Assembly: GCF_026340465.1 (NCBI RefSeq)
Contig: NZ_JAPEPC010000001.1
Location: 4,903,001-4,967,000, forward strand
Length of the DNA stretch: 64,000 nt
Direction of reading: 5' to 3'
From: Streptomyces sp. NBC_01306
GTDB taxonomy: Bacteria > Actinomycetota > Actinomycetes > Streptomycetales > Streptomycetaceae
The position numbers and the translations under genes are program-made. The notes under the pieces are model-generated. The model was not told where the DNA came from. It worked only from the letters and a program-made list of their open reading frames with translations, and did no database searches. This document shows, piece by piece, positions 34,334-42,949 of the stretch; position 1 is the first letter of the stretch, and every line of letters starts with the position of its first letter.

Positions 34334-35214
34334 GCGCTCAGCAGGAGCCACCCACGGTGACGGCAGGGCCGGTTGGGTATCCCCACCCGAATCTCGCAGT
34401 CCAGGATCACGCCGTCCAGGACCACACGGTCGCCGGGGCCGGCGCGGGCACCGTCCGCGTGCTGCGGATCGACAGGGAGGACAAGCTGGGTGCGCTGTCG
34501 GGCGGGCTCGTCGTGGCGCTCGGCGAGCAGGTCGCCCGGATCCGGCAGGACCCGGGGATCCGTTCCGTTGTCCTCACCGGCACCGGCCGCGGGTTCATCG
34601 CGGGCGCTGACGTGGGCGAGTACTTCGAGGTGAGTACCGAAGCCTTCATGGCGTACCAGCGGACCTCGCGCGAGGTGTTCGACGCCCTCGAAGGGCTGCC
34701 GCAGCCGACCGTCGCCGCCGTGAACGGTTACGCCTTCGGCGGTGGGTTCGAGGTGGCGCTCTGCTGCGACTTCATCATGGCATCGGAGCGGGCCCGATTC
34801 GCCCTGCCGGAGGTCACGCTGGGCCTGATACCGGGAGGCGGCGGCACCCAGCGGCTGGCGCGAGCGGCCGGGACACGTCTCACCAAGGAACTCGTGATGA
34901 CCGGTCGCCGTATGCGCCCGGACGAGGCCTTCCGGCACGGCCTGCTGACCGGGATCACCGAGCCGGGAGCCTTGCAGGCACGCGCCGTCGAGTTCGCCGC
35001 TTCCCTCGCGGTCAAGGCCCCTCTCGCGGTCCGCGAAGCCAAGCGGATCATCGACGGCGGGGTGGCGCAGGAGCTGAGCGCGGCCCTCTCGGCCGAACAG
35101 TCCGCTCTGGGACGGCTCTTCGACTCCGCCGACGGACAGGAGGGAATCCGCGCGTTCCTTGAGAAGCGCGCGCCTGCCTTCACCGGCTTCTCCTCCACCG
35201 GCCTCGTCCCATGA
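34330..35214 (+). CDS. enoyl-CoA hydratase/isomerase (CaiD-like)
   Basis: Crotonase-fold enzyme of 294 residues. The oxyanion-hole segment is GFIAGADVGEYFE near residue 95. Both catalytic glutamates of true hydratases are present, one in FGGGFEVALCCDF and one in LPEVTLGLIPGGGGTQRL, so hydration is likely. The first 40 residues are a non-conserved extension with a VQDH-A/T-V repeat encoded by a 15-bp direct repeat. The ATG overlaps the CoA-transferase stop (ATGA). It ends the ligase-transferase-hydratase operon. Confidence 0.88.
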   Translation: MSAQQEPPTVTAGPVGYPHPNLAVQDHAVQDHTVAGAGAGTVRVLRIDREDKLGALSGGLVVALGEQVARIRQDPGIRSVVLTGTGRGFIAGADVGEYFEVSTEAFMAYQRTSREVFDALEGLPQPTVAAVNGYAFGGGFEVALCCDFIMASERARFALPEVTLGLIPGGGGTQRLARAAGTRLTKELVMTGRRMRPDEAFRHGLLTGITEPGALQARAVEFAASLAVKAPLAVREAKRIIDGGVAQELSAALSAEQSALGRLFDSADGQEGIRAFLEKRAPAFTGFSSTGLVP

Positions 35215-35244
35215 GGACGGCTGCGTCACCACGGTCGGCCGGGC

Positions 35245-35277
35245 GGGCCGTACGGACTCTTCAGCACCGTACGGCCC
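35245..35277. terminator. terminator between the CoA operon and acdH
   Basis: GGGCCGTACGG and CCGTACGGCCC form a perfect 11-bp stem with an 11-base loop between convergent genes. Confidence 0.75.
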
Positions 35278-35307
35278 CCCGGCACACACAAGACCCCAGG
35301 GCGGACC

Positions 35308-36465
35308 TCACCCCGTAGGCAGCCCCAACTCCCGTGCGATCAGCATCCGCTGGACCTCGCTCGTGCCCTCGCCGATCTCCAGGATCTTGGAGTCGCGCCA
35401 CATCCTGGCCACCGGATACTCGTTCATGAAGCCGTACCCGCCGTGGATCTGTGTCGCCTCGCGGGCGTTGTCCACCGCCACCGTCGAGGAGTACAGCTTC
35501 GCCAGCGCCGCCTCCTTCTTGAACGGGTCGCCGCTCACCAGCCGTGACGCCGCGTCCCGCCATGAGACGCGCGCCGTGTGGGCCTTCATCTCCATGTCCG
35601 CGATCTTGAACTGGATGGCCTGGTTGTCGCCGATCGGGCGGCCGAACGCGTGGCGCTGCTTCGCGTACGCCAGGGACTCGTCCACACAGCCCTGCGCCAG
35701 GCCCGTCGCCAGGGCGGAGATCGCCACCCGGCCCTCGTCGAGGATGCGCAGGAACTGGGCGTAACCGCGGCCCTCTTCGCCGAGCAGGTTCGCCGCGGGG
35801 ACCCGGACGTCCGAGAACGACAGCTCGCGGGTGTCCGACGCGTTCCAGCCGACCTTCGAGTACGGGGCCGCCACCGTGAAGCCGGGGGTGCCCGAGGGGA
35901 CGATGATCGCGGAGATGTGCGGGCGGCCGTCCGGCTTGCGGCCGGTGACCGCGGTGACTGTGACCAGGCCCGTGATGTCCGTACCGGAGTTGGTGATGAA
36001 GCACTTGGAGCCGTTGATCACCCAGTCGTCACCGTCGCGCACCGCCGTGGTGCGGGTGCCGCCCGCGTCCGAGCCGCACTCCGGCTCGGTCAGGCCGAAC
36101 GCGCCCAGGATCTCGCCCGAGCACATCCGGGGCAGCCACTCACGCTTCTGCTCCTCCGTGCCGAAGCGGAAGACCGGCATCGCGCCCAGCGAGACGCCCG
36201 CCTCCAGGGTGATCGCTACCGACGAGTCGACGCGGGCCAGCTCCTCCAGGGCGATGCCCAGGGCGAAGTAGTCGCCGCCCATCCCGCCGTACTCCTCCGG
36301 GAACGGCAGCCCGAACAGGCCCATCCGGCCCATCTCGCGGATGATCTCGTACGGGAACTCATGGCGCTCGTAGAAGTCGCCGATCTTCGGGGCGACCACA
36401 TCGTGTGCGAACGCCTCGACCGTGCGGCGGAGTTCTTCGAGTTCGGTGCTCAGACGGTGGTCCAT
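35308..36465 (-). CDS. acdH: isovaleryl-CoA dehydrogenase-type acyl-CoA dehydrogenase AcdH
   Basis: FAD-dependent acyl-CoA dehydrogenase of 385 residues for the third step of leucine/branched-chain breakdown, feeding methylcrotonyl-CoA to the carboxylase next door. Family patterns: AFGLTEPECGSDAGGTRTTA, YAKQRHAFGRPIGDNQAIQF, and the C-terminal QIHGGYGFMNEYPVARMWRD. Start ATG 36465; the long upstream open frame is antisense. It follows hmgL by 2 bp in the acc-hmgL-acdH operon. In S. coelicolor acdH is, from memory, involved in valine/leucine use. Confidence 0.92.
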   Translation of the reverse strand: MDHRLSTELEELRRTVEAFAHDVVAPKIGDFYERHEFPYEIIREMGRMGLFGLPFPEEYGGMGGDYFALGIALEELARVDSSVAITLEAGVSLGAMPVFRFGTEEQKREWLPRMCSGEILGAFGLTEPECGSDAGGTRTTAVRDGDDWVINGSKCFITNSGTDITGLVTVTAVTGRKPDGRPHISAIIVPSGTPGFTVAAPYSKVGWNASDTRELSFSDVRVPAANLLGEEGRGYAQFLRILDEGRVAISALATGLAQGCVDESLAYAKQRHAFGRPIGDNQAIQFKIADMEMKAHTARVSWRDAASRLVSGDPFKKEAALAKLYSSTVAVDNAREATQIHGGYGFMNEYPVARMWRDSKILEIGEGTSEVQRMLIARELGLPTG

Positions 36466-36467
36466 CG

Positions 36468-37409
36468 TTACTGCTCCTGGTGGGAGAGGGCACGTACGGT
36501 GCGGGACGGGCTGGGTCGGCCCAGTTGTCCGGCCATCCACACACTGGTGTCGGTGAGGCGGCCGAGGTCGACGCCGGTCTCGATGCCGAGTCCTTCGAGC
36601 ATCCAGACGAGGTCTTCGGTGGCGAGATTGCCGGTGGCGGACTTCGCGTACGGGCAGCCGCCGAGCCCGCCCGCCGACGCGTCCACCGTGGTCACGCCGT
36701 GCTGGAGGGCGGCCAGGGTGTTGGAGAGAGCCTGGCCGTACGTGTCGTGGAAGTGGACGCCGAGCGAATCGGTGCCGACGCCGGCTTCGTTGAGGCCGGT
36801 GAGCAGGGCCTGTACGTGGCCGGGCGTCGCCGTCCCGATGGTGTCGCCCAGGCTCAGCTCGTCGCAGCCGAGGTCCAGCAGACGCCGGGCGACCCCGACC
36901 ACCCGGTCGACCGGGACCGGCCCCTCCCACGGGTCGCCGAAGCACATCGAGAGATAGCCGCGCACGTGCAGTCCCGCCGCGCGGGCCTTCGCGACGACCG
37001 GCGTGAACATGGCGAGCGACTCGTCCACGGTGCGGTTCAGATTGGCCTTGGCGAACGACTCCGTCACGCTGCCGAAGACCGCGATCCGGCGGGCCCCGAG
37101 CTCCAGGGCGCGGTCGAGGCCGCGGCTGTTCGGCACCAGGACCGGCAGGTCCACGCCCCGTAGGTCCGCGAGCTGCGGGAACAGCTGCTCGGCGTCGGCC
37201 AGTTGGGGCACCCACTCGGGGCGCACGAAGCTGGTCGCCTCGATGGTCGTCAGCCCCGCGTCGGCCAGGCGGTGGATGAACTCCGCCTTCACCTCGGTCG
37301 GTACGACCGTCTTCTCGTTCTGCAGCCCGTCGCGGGCGCCGACCTCGTGGATACGGACCCGGGCCGGAAGCCCCTCCGCCGGTACGGACATGGGCAGGCC
37401 GTTGGTCAT
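36468..37409 (-). CDS. hmgL: hydroxymethylglutaryl-CoA lyase
   Basis: Lyase of 313 residues that splits HMG-CoA into acetyl-CoA and acetoacetate, the end of leucine breakdown. The TIM-barrel opens with RIHEVGARDGLQNEK, the metal-binding VHFHDTYGQALSN is near 230, and the signature GGLGGCPYAKSATGNLATED with the catalytic cysteine lies near residue 262. ATGA overlap with the carboxylase alpha stop shows coupling. An unconserved 15-residue N-terminal leader is present. Confidence 0.95.
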   Translation of the reverse strand: MTNGLPMSVPAEGLPARVRIHEVGARDGLQNEKTVVPTEVKAEFIHRLADAGLTTIEATSFVRPEWVPQLADAEQLFPQLADLRGVDLPVLVPNSRGLDRALELGARRIAVFGSVTESFAKANLNRTVDESLAMFTPVVAKARAAGLHVRGYLSMCFGDPWEGPVPVDRVVGVARRLLDLGCDELSLGDTIGTATPGHVQALLTGLNEAGVGTDSLGVHFHDTYGQALSNTLAALQHGVTTVDASAGGLGGCPYAKSATGNLATEDLVWMLEGLGIETGVDLGRLTDTSVWMAGQLGRPSPSRTVRALSHQEQ

Positions 37410-39472
37410 GACTCCTCCTGCGGGATTCCGGCCGGGTCGCCGATCGGGATGCTGCCCGGGAGGACGTCGGCCGGGATTCCGGCCGGGACGTCGGCGGGGG
37501 CCCCGGACGGGACGTCTGCCGGGGTGCCGGCCGGGACGTCCAGGGCGTCGGCCGGGGTGACGACCGCCAGCACCTGGTCCATCGCGACCGTCGTGCCGGG
37601 GGCGACGTCCAGTTCGGTGACGGTGCCCGCGTGCGGGGCGGTGATCACGTGCTCCATCTTCATCGCCTCGACCACCAACAGGCCCTGACCGGCGACCACT
37701 TCGTCCCCGGTGGCGACCTTGACCACGGTGACCGTGCCCGGCATCGGCGCGGTGAGCGAACCGGCGCCGCCCCGGCCCGCCGCCGCGTCCAGCGTGGTCT
37801 GTACGGGGTCGTGGTCCTGGACGTGCCAGGCGTCGCCGTCCCGGCCGAGCCAGTCCCCGGCGTGGTGGAAGGTGTGCACGGTCCCGTCGACCGTGACCGT
37901 CACCGTGTCCGGTGTGACCCGGCCCGCGCCCCCGGTCAGTACTGCCTCGTGCCCGGTGATCTGAAGCCACCGGGTCACCGGCAGGGCGGGGCCGCCCAGC
38001 CGCCAGCCGCTCGGCGCCGAGAACGGGTCGGTCCAGCCGCCGGCGTCCGGTTCCGGAGCCGCCCCGGCCGCCCGTACCGCGGCCGCGGCCGTGTACACCT
38101 CGGGCGGCACCGTGTCCGGCACCAGGCCGTCCGCCTCCCGCTCCACCAGACCGGTGTCCAGCTCGCCCGCGACCACCGCCGGATGGGCCAGCAGCCGCCG
38201 CAGGAAGCCCGCGTTGGTCGGGACGCCCAGGGTGACCGTGCCGGCCAGCGCCGCCCGCAGCTTGCGCAGCGCCGTCGCGCGGTCCGGGCCGTACGCGATG
38301 ACCTTCGACAGCATCGGGTCGTAGCGGCTGCCGACCTCCACGCCCTCGCTGAGGCCCGAGTCGGTCCGTACGCCGTGCCCCTGCGGTTCGCGCAGCGCCA
38401 GCACCGTGCCGCCCGACGGCAGGAAGCCGCGCGACGGGTCCTCCGCGCAGACCCGCGCCTCGATGGCGTGCCCGGTGAGCACGATGTCCTTCTGCTCGTA
38501 CGGCAGTTGCTCTCCCGCGGCGACCCGCAGCTGCCACTCCACCAGGTCGAGGCCGGTGATCAGCTCGGTCACCGGGTGCTCCACCTGGAGGCGGGTGTTC
38601 ATCTCCATGAAGTAGTACGAGGACGGGTCGCCGCCCGGGACGATGAACTCCACCGTGCCCGCGCCCGTGTATCCGCAGCTGAGCGCGGCCTGGACCGCGG
38701 CCTCACCCATCGCGGCCCGCGTCGCCTCGTCCAGCAGGACCGACGGCGCCTCCTCGATGATCTTCTGGTGGCGGCGCTGGAGGGAGCACTCGCGTTCACC
38801 CAGGTGCACCACGTTCCCGTGGGCGTCCGCGAGGACCTGGATCTCGATGTGGCGCGGGCGGTCGATCCACCGCTCCACCAGCAGGGTGTCGTCGCCGAAC
38901 GAGGACCGCGCCTCGCGCCGGGCCGATGCGATCTCGTCGGCCAGCAGCGCTTCGTCGCGGACCAGGTGCATCCCCTTGCCGCCGCCGCCCGCCGACGGCT
39001 TCAGCAGTACGGGCATCCCGATCTCCCGTGCGGACGCGGCCAGTTCGGCGTCGGTGAGCCCGCTGCCCGACGATCCGGGCACCACCGGGACGCCCGCGGC
39101 CCGCACCGTCGCCTTGGCGCGGATCTTGTCGCCCATCAGGGAGATCGCCGATGCGGGCGGCCCGATGAAGACCAGGCCCGCGTCGGCGCACGCCTGCGCG
39201 AACTCCGCGTTCTCGGCGAGGAACCCGTACCCGGGATGGACCGCCTGCGCGCCGGAGCGCGCCGCCGCGTCCAGCAGCCGTTCCACCGACAGATAGCTCT
39301 CGGCGGCGGGCGCGGGACCGAGCCGGACCGCGGTGTCGGCCTCCCGCACGTGCCGGGCGTCCGCGTCCGCGTCGCTGTAGACGGCGACCGAGCGGATGCC
39401 CAGCTCCCGCAGCGTACGGATGACGCGCACGGCGATCTCGCCCCGGTTGGCGATCAGAACGCTGTCGAACAT
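37406..39472 (-). CDS. accA1: methylcrotonyl-CoA-type carboxylase alpha (biotin) subunit
   Basis: Biotin carboxylase plus biotin carrier protein, 688 residues. The ATP-grasp carboxylase opens FDSVLIANRGEIAVRVIRTL with the glycine loop KPSAGGGGKGMH and the active-site EMNTRLQVEHPVTE. The carrier domain near residue 610 has the biotinyl lysine in EAMKMEH. An unusual tail of about 45 residues follows, made of PADVP-(A/S)-G repeats. Start ATG 39472 has GAGGGTGGA upstream; an ATG at 39484 overlapping the beta stop (TGATG) is equally possible and adds four residues. Operon context indicates methylcrotonyl-CoA. Confidence 0.92.
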   Translation of the reverse strand: MFDSVLIANRGEIAVRVIRTLRELGIRSVAVYSDADADARHVREADTAVRLGPAPAAESYLSVERLLDAAARSGAQAVHPGYGFLAENAEFAQACADAGLVFIGPPASAISLMGDKIRAKATVRAAGVPVVPGSSGSGLTDAELAASAREIGMPVLLKPSAGGGGKGMHLVRDEALLADEIASARREARSSFGDDTLLVERWIDRPRHIEIQVLADAHGNVVHLGERECSLQRRHQKIIEEAPSVLLDEATRAAMGEAAVQAALSCGYTGAGTVEFIVPGGDPSSYYFMEMNTRLQVEHPVTELITGLDLVEWQLRVAAGEQLPYEQKDIVLTGHAIEARVCAEDPSRGFLPSGGTVLALREPQGHGVRTDSGLSEGVEVGSRYDPMLSKVIAYGPDRATALRKLRAALAGTVTLGVPTNAGFLRRLLAHPAVVAGELDTGLVEREADGLVPDTVPPEVYTAAAAVRAAGAAPEPDAGGWTDPFSAPSGWRLGGPALPVTRWLQITGHEAVLTGGAGRVTPDTVTVTVDGTVHTFHHAGDWLGRDGDAWHVQDHDPVQTTLDAAAGRGGAGSLTAPMPGTVTVVKVATGDEVVAGQGLLVVEAMKMEHVITAPHAGTVTELDVAPGTTVAMDQVLAVVTPADALDVPAGTPADVPSGAPADVPAGIPADVLPGSIPIGDPAGIPQEES

Positions 39473-39483
39473 TTCCACCCTCA

Positions 39484-41106
39484 TCACATCCGGAAGACGC
39501 CGTAGCCGGGCGTTGCCCGGTCCTTCTGGGCCAGCGGGGCATTGGCGCAGGCGGTCAGCGCGAGGCCGACGACCTGGCGGGTCTCCAGCGGGTCGATCAC
39601 GCCGTCGTCCCAGAGCCTGGCCGTCGCGTAGTAGGCGTTGCCCTGCTCCTCGTACTGCGCGCGGACCGGGGCCTTGAACGCCTCTTCGTCCTCGGCGCTC
39701 CAGTCGTCGCCCAGCTGGTCGCGCTTGACCGTGGCCAGCACGGAGGCGGCCTGCTCGCCGCCCATCACGGAGATCTTGGCGTTCGGCCACATCCACAGGA
39801 AGCGCGGCGAGTAGGCCCGGCCGCACATCGAGTAGTTCCCCGCGCCGTACGAGCCGCCGACGACCACCGTCAGCTTCGGCACCCGGGTGCAGGCCACCGC
39901 CGTCACCATCTTGGCGCCGTGCTTGGCGATCCCGCCCGCCTCGTAGTCCCGGCCGACCATGAAGCCAGAGATGTTCTGGAGGAAGAGCAGCGGAATGCCG
40001 CGCTGGTCGCACAGTTCGATGAAGTGCGCGCCCTTCTGGGCGGATTCGGAGAAGAGAATGCCGTTGTTGGCGACGATGCCGACCGGATGGCCGTGGATCC
40101 GGGCGAAGCCGGTGATCAGCGTCGTCCCGAACTCCGCCTTGAACTCGGCGAACCGCGAGCCGTCCGTGATGCGCGCGATCACCTCCCGTACGTCATAGGG
40201 CGTACGGGAGTCGACCGGCACCGCGCCGTACAGCCCGGCCGGGTCCACCTTCGGCTCCGCCACGGGCTCCACGGACCAGGGGAGCGGGGTGCGCTCCGGC
40301 AGCGTGGAGACGATGGTCCGGACGATGCGCAGGGCGTGCGCGTCGTCCTCCGCGAGATGGTCGGTGACCCCGGAGGTCCGCGCGTGCACCTCGCCGCCGC
40401 CCAGCTCCTCGGCCGTGACGACCTCGCCGGTCGCGGCCTTCACCAGCGGCGGGCCGCCCAGGAAGATCGTGCCCTGGTTGCGGACGATCACCGCTTCGTC
40501 GCTCATCGCCGGGACGTACGCACCGCCCGCCGTGCAGGAGCCGAGCACGGCGGCGATCTGCGGGATGCCCAGTCCCGACATCCGGGCCTGGTTGTAGAAG
40601 ATCCGGCCGAAGTGCTCGCGGTCCGGGAAGACCTCGTCCTGCATCGGCAGGAAGGCACCACCCGAGTCGACCAGGTACACGCAGGGCAGCCGGTTCTCCA
40701 GGGCCACCTCCTGGGCGCGCAGATGCTTCTTCACGGTCATCGGGTAGTACGTGCCGCCCTTGACCGTGGCGTCATTGGCGACCACGACCACCTCGCGCCC
40801 GCTGACCCGGCCGATCCCGGCGATGACCCCGGCGGCGGGCGCCGACCCGCCGTACATGCCGTCGGCGGCCAGCGGCGCCAGCTCCAGGAACGGCGAGCCC
40901 GGGTCCAGGAGGGTGTCGACGCGGTCGCGCGGCAGCAGCTTCCCGCGCGCCACATGGCGGGCCCGCGACTTCTCGCCGCCGCCGAGACGCGCGGCTGCCA
41001 GCCGGGTCCGCAGCTCGGTGACGAGCGCTCCGTGCGCCGCCTCGTTGGCCCGCCAGGCCTCCGAAGCGGGATCGGCCGCGCTCGTCAGAACTGGTGCCTG
41101 CTGCAT
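39484..41106 (-). CDS. accD1: methylcrotonyl-CoA-type carboxylase beta (transferase) subunit
   Basis: Carboxyltransferase of 540 residues that passes CO2 from biotin to the acyl-CoA. It has the MccB/PccB architecture of two crotonase-like halves: YLVDSGGAFLPMQDEVFPD in the first and FLQNISGFMVGRDYEAGGIAKHGAKM in the second. The conserved GSYGAGNYSMCGRAYSPRFLW segment of methylcrotonyl-type subunits is present near 430. First gene of the leucine operon, divergent from a TetR regulator across two operators. Confidence 0.94.
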   Translation of the reverse strand: MQQAPVLTSAADPASEAWRANEAAHGALVTELRTRLAAARLGGGEKSRARHVARGKLLPRDRVDTLLDPGSPFLELAPLAADGMYGGSAPAAGVIAGIGRVSGREVVVVANDATVKGGTYYPMTVKKHLRAQEVALENRLPCVYLVDSGGAFLPMQDEVFPDREHFGRIFYNQARMSGLGIPQIAAVLGSCTAGGAYVPAMSDEAVIVRNQGTIFLGGPPLVKAATGEVVTAEELGGGEVHARTSGVTDHLAEDDAHALRIVRTIVSTLPERTPLPWSVEPVAEPKVDPAGLYGAVPVDSRTPYDVREVIARITDGSRFAEFKAEFGTTLITGFARIHGHPVGIVANNGILFSESAQKGAHFIELCDQRGIPLLFLQNISGFMVGRDYEAGGIAKHGAKMVTAVACTRVPKLTVVVGGSYGAGNYSMCGRAYSPRFLWMWPNAKISVMGGEQAASVLATVKRDQLGDDWSAEDEEAFKAPVRAQYEEQGNAYYATARLWDDGVIDPLETRQVVGLALTACANAPLAQKDRATPGYGVFRM

Positions 41107-41206
41107 CGGTCGGGCCCCCTCTGCTCTGTGTGCTTTTCTGCTCTGCGCTGATGGCTTCTGGTCTGCGCCGATTGCTTCCGATCACCATCCCTACCCGGTC
41201 GGGGCG

Positions 41207-41222
41207 GTTAGTGATCGTTAAC
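41207..41222. promoter_or_regulatory. TetR operator, copy 1
   Basis: GTTAGTGATCGTTAAC, an imperfect 16-bp palindrome with GTTA/TAAC ends, in the divergent accD1-TetR promoter region. It resembles the GTTAA-N6-TTAAC motif I recall for S. avermitilis AccR. Confidence 0.75.
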
Positions 41223-41234
41223 ACCTGCGGCCAG

Positions 41235-41250
41235 GTTAACGCTCGCTAAC
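41235..41250. promoter_or_regulatory. TetR operator, copy 2
   Basis: GTTAACGCTCGCTAAC; its reverse complement GTTAGCGAGCGTTAAC matches copy 1 at 14 of 16 positions. It lies 28 bp from copy 1, in opposite orientation and near the regulator's start. Confidence 0.75.
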
Positions 41251-41271
41251 CCCGCTGTCTAGAATGGAGCC

Positions 41272-41880
41272 ATGAGCACCAGGACGGACGCCCCGACGCG
41301 GCGCGAGCAGATCCTCAAGGAGGCGGCACGCCTCTTCGCCGAGCGTGGCTTCCACGGCGTCGGCGTCGACGAGATAGGCGCAGCGGTGGGCATCAGCGGT
41401 CCCGGCCTCTACCGCCACTTCGCGGGTAAGGACGCGATGCTCGCGGAACTGCTCGTCGGGATCAGTGAGCGGCTGCTCGACGGCGGCCGGACGCGGGCGG
41501 AGCGGGCCGTGGGCGGCCCGGCGGCGGTACTCGCCTCACTGATCGACGGACACATCGACTTCGCGCTCGACGACCGCCCGCTGATCACCGTCCACGACCG
41601 GGAGCTGGACCGGCTGCGCGACAGCGACCGCAAGGCGGTCCGCAGGCTCCAGCGGCAGTACGTCGAGCTGTGGGTCACCGTCGTACGCGAGCTGTACCCG
41701 CACACCCCGGAGCAGGAGGCCCGCGCGGCCGTGCACGCCGTCTTCGGCCTGCTGAACTCCACCCCGCACCTGGGCACCGGCGGCCTGCCCGGCCGGACCG
41801 CCACCGGCGCGCTGCTGCGCCGCCTCGCGCACGGCGCTTTCGAGGCACTGGACGGGGCACCGGCGCCGGCACCGGCATGA
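41272..41880 (+). CDS. accR: TetR-family regulator of the leucine/acyl-CoA operon (AccR-like)
   Basis: TetR repressor of 202 residues. The helix-turn-helix region is EQILKEAARLFAERGFHGVG followed by VDEIGAAVGISGPGLYRHFA (about residues 14-55), with a C-terminal ligand domain. It is transcribed away from the acc-hmgL-acdH operon, and the gap holds two 16-bp operators. In S. avermitilis an AccR regulator in this position responds to short-chain acyl-CoAs; the same role here is inferred from synteny. The alanine/proline-rich end is unconserved. Confidence 0.85.
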   Translation: MSTRTDAPTRREQILKEAARLFAERGFHGVGVDEIGAAVGISGPGLYRHFAGKDAMLAELLVGISERLLDGGRTRAERAVGGPAAVLASLIDGHIDFALDDRPLITVHDRELDRLRDSDRKAVRRLQRQYVELWVTVVRELYPHTPEQEARAAVHAVFGLLNSTPHLGTGGLPGRTATGALLRRLAHGAFEALDGAPAPAPA

Positions 41881-41981
41881 GCGCCGGAGCGGATGCCGGG
41901 CGAGGCGCCGGCGGCGGGCTGAGCCCGGTCTCCGCCGATACCGGACTGACGGGGACAGGGCCTGGCGTCCACAATGGGCTC

Positions 41982-42761
41982 ATGCCGATACCCAGCCGTG
42001 CCGAACTCGTCGACCACCTCGTCCGCACCCGGATCGCCGGGAACGTCGCCACGCCCCGCGACAACAACCTCTCCCACTACCGCAAGCTCTCCAACGGCGA
42101 CCGGCACTTCTGGCTGGGGCTCGAACTCGGTGACCGCTGGGCGGACGAGCAGGACGTGCTCGCCGTGATGGCCGAGCGCTGCGGCGTCAACGACGACCCC
42201 GGGCACCGGCACGGCCAGGACACCATCGACCCGCAGCTGACGGTCGACGCCCTGGACCGGATGGCCGCCCGGCTGCGGAAGGCCGCCGAGGGCAGGGAGA
42301 GCGTGCTCTTCGCCACCGGCCACCCCGGCGGCCTACTGGACGTGCACCGGGCCACCGCGGACGCGCTGCGCACGGCGGGCTGCGAGATCGTACGGATTCC
42401 GGGCGGGCTCACCGCCGACGAGGGCATGGTCTTCCAGTTCGCCGACGTCGCCGTGCTGGAGCGCGGGGCGACCCTCTGGCACACCCACTCGCCCGAGCCG
42501 ATGCGGGCCGTCCTCGACGGCCTGGAGCGCGCGGGCAGGCCCCTGCCCGACCTGGTCGTCGCCGACCACGGCTGGGCGGGCTGCGCGGGCCAGCGGGGCC
42601 TCGACTCGATCGGCTACGCGGACTGCAACGACCCCGCACTCTTCCTGGGCGAGGCCGAGGGCACGCTCCAGGTCACGGTCCCACTGGACGACCACGTCAC
42701 GGACCCGCGCTTCTACGACCCGATGACGGCGTACCTGCTGGACGCGGCGGGGCTGGGCTGA
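41982..42761 (+). CDS. phosphatase-like conserved protein
   Basis: Cytosolic protein of 259 residues beginning MPIPSRAELVDHLVRTRIAG. It is conserved in Streptomyces and usually labelled phosphatase. It has histidine/aspartate-rich motifs that could bind metal (LFATGHPGGLLDVHRATAD, LVVADHGWAGCAGQRGLDSIG, GYADCNDPAL), but I cannot name a catalytic set. Start ATG 41982 lacks a clear ribosome site; the longer frame is in shadow of the TetR gene. It follows accR by 101 bp on the same strand. Function not established. Confidence 0.6.
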   Translation: MPIPSRAELVDHLVRTRIAGNVATPRDNNLSHYRKLSNGDRHFWLGLELGDRWADEQDVLAVMAERCGVNDDPGHRHGQDTIDPQLTVDALDRMAARLRKAAEGRESVLFATGHPGGLLDVHRATADALRTAGCEIVRIPGGLTADEGMVFQFADVAVLERGATLWHTHSPEPMRAVLDGLERAGRPLPDLVVADHGWAGCAGQRGLDSIGYADCNDPALFLGEAEGTLQVTVPLDDHVTDPRFYDPMTAYLLDAAGLG

Positions 42762-42949
42762 CGGCCGCCGGAAGATTCGCCAGGACTTCAGCAGTGGCAT
42801 GCCCCGTTCCCTGCATTCAGCGCATCCCTGTCGTGGCCGAAGTCCATCCCGGAAGGATCGGCTCATTTCCGTAGCGTCGTTTCTCGGTGGTTGCGCTGTA
42901 CTGGCTGGCACGGCGGGCGATACGCGCGCCGACGGCGGCGGAGGGCAGC

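Noticed and set aside
19651..35300. Integrated mobile element explaining the accessory block.
   Set aside because: No integrase, transposase, flanking direct repeats or tRNA attachment site was seen at either edge.
35308..37215. A 635-residue frame extending AcdH upstream.
   Set aside because: Residues before the Met at 36465 are antisense-like text from the hmgL region and carry no homology; the real start is ATG 36465.
37406..40012. An 868-residue version of the carboxylase alpha subunit.
   Set aside because: The first 180 residues are shadow of accD1; the biotin carboxylase domain begins at ATG 39472 (or 39484).
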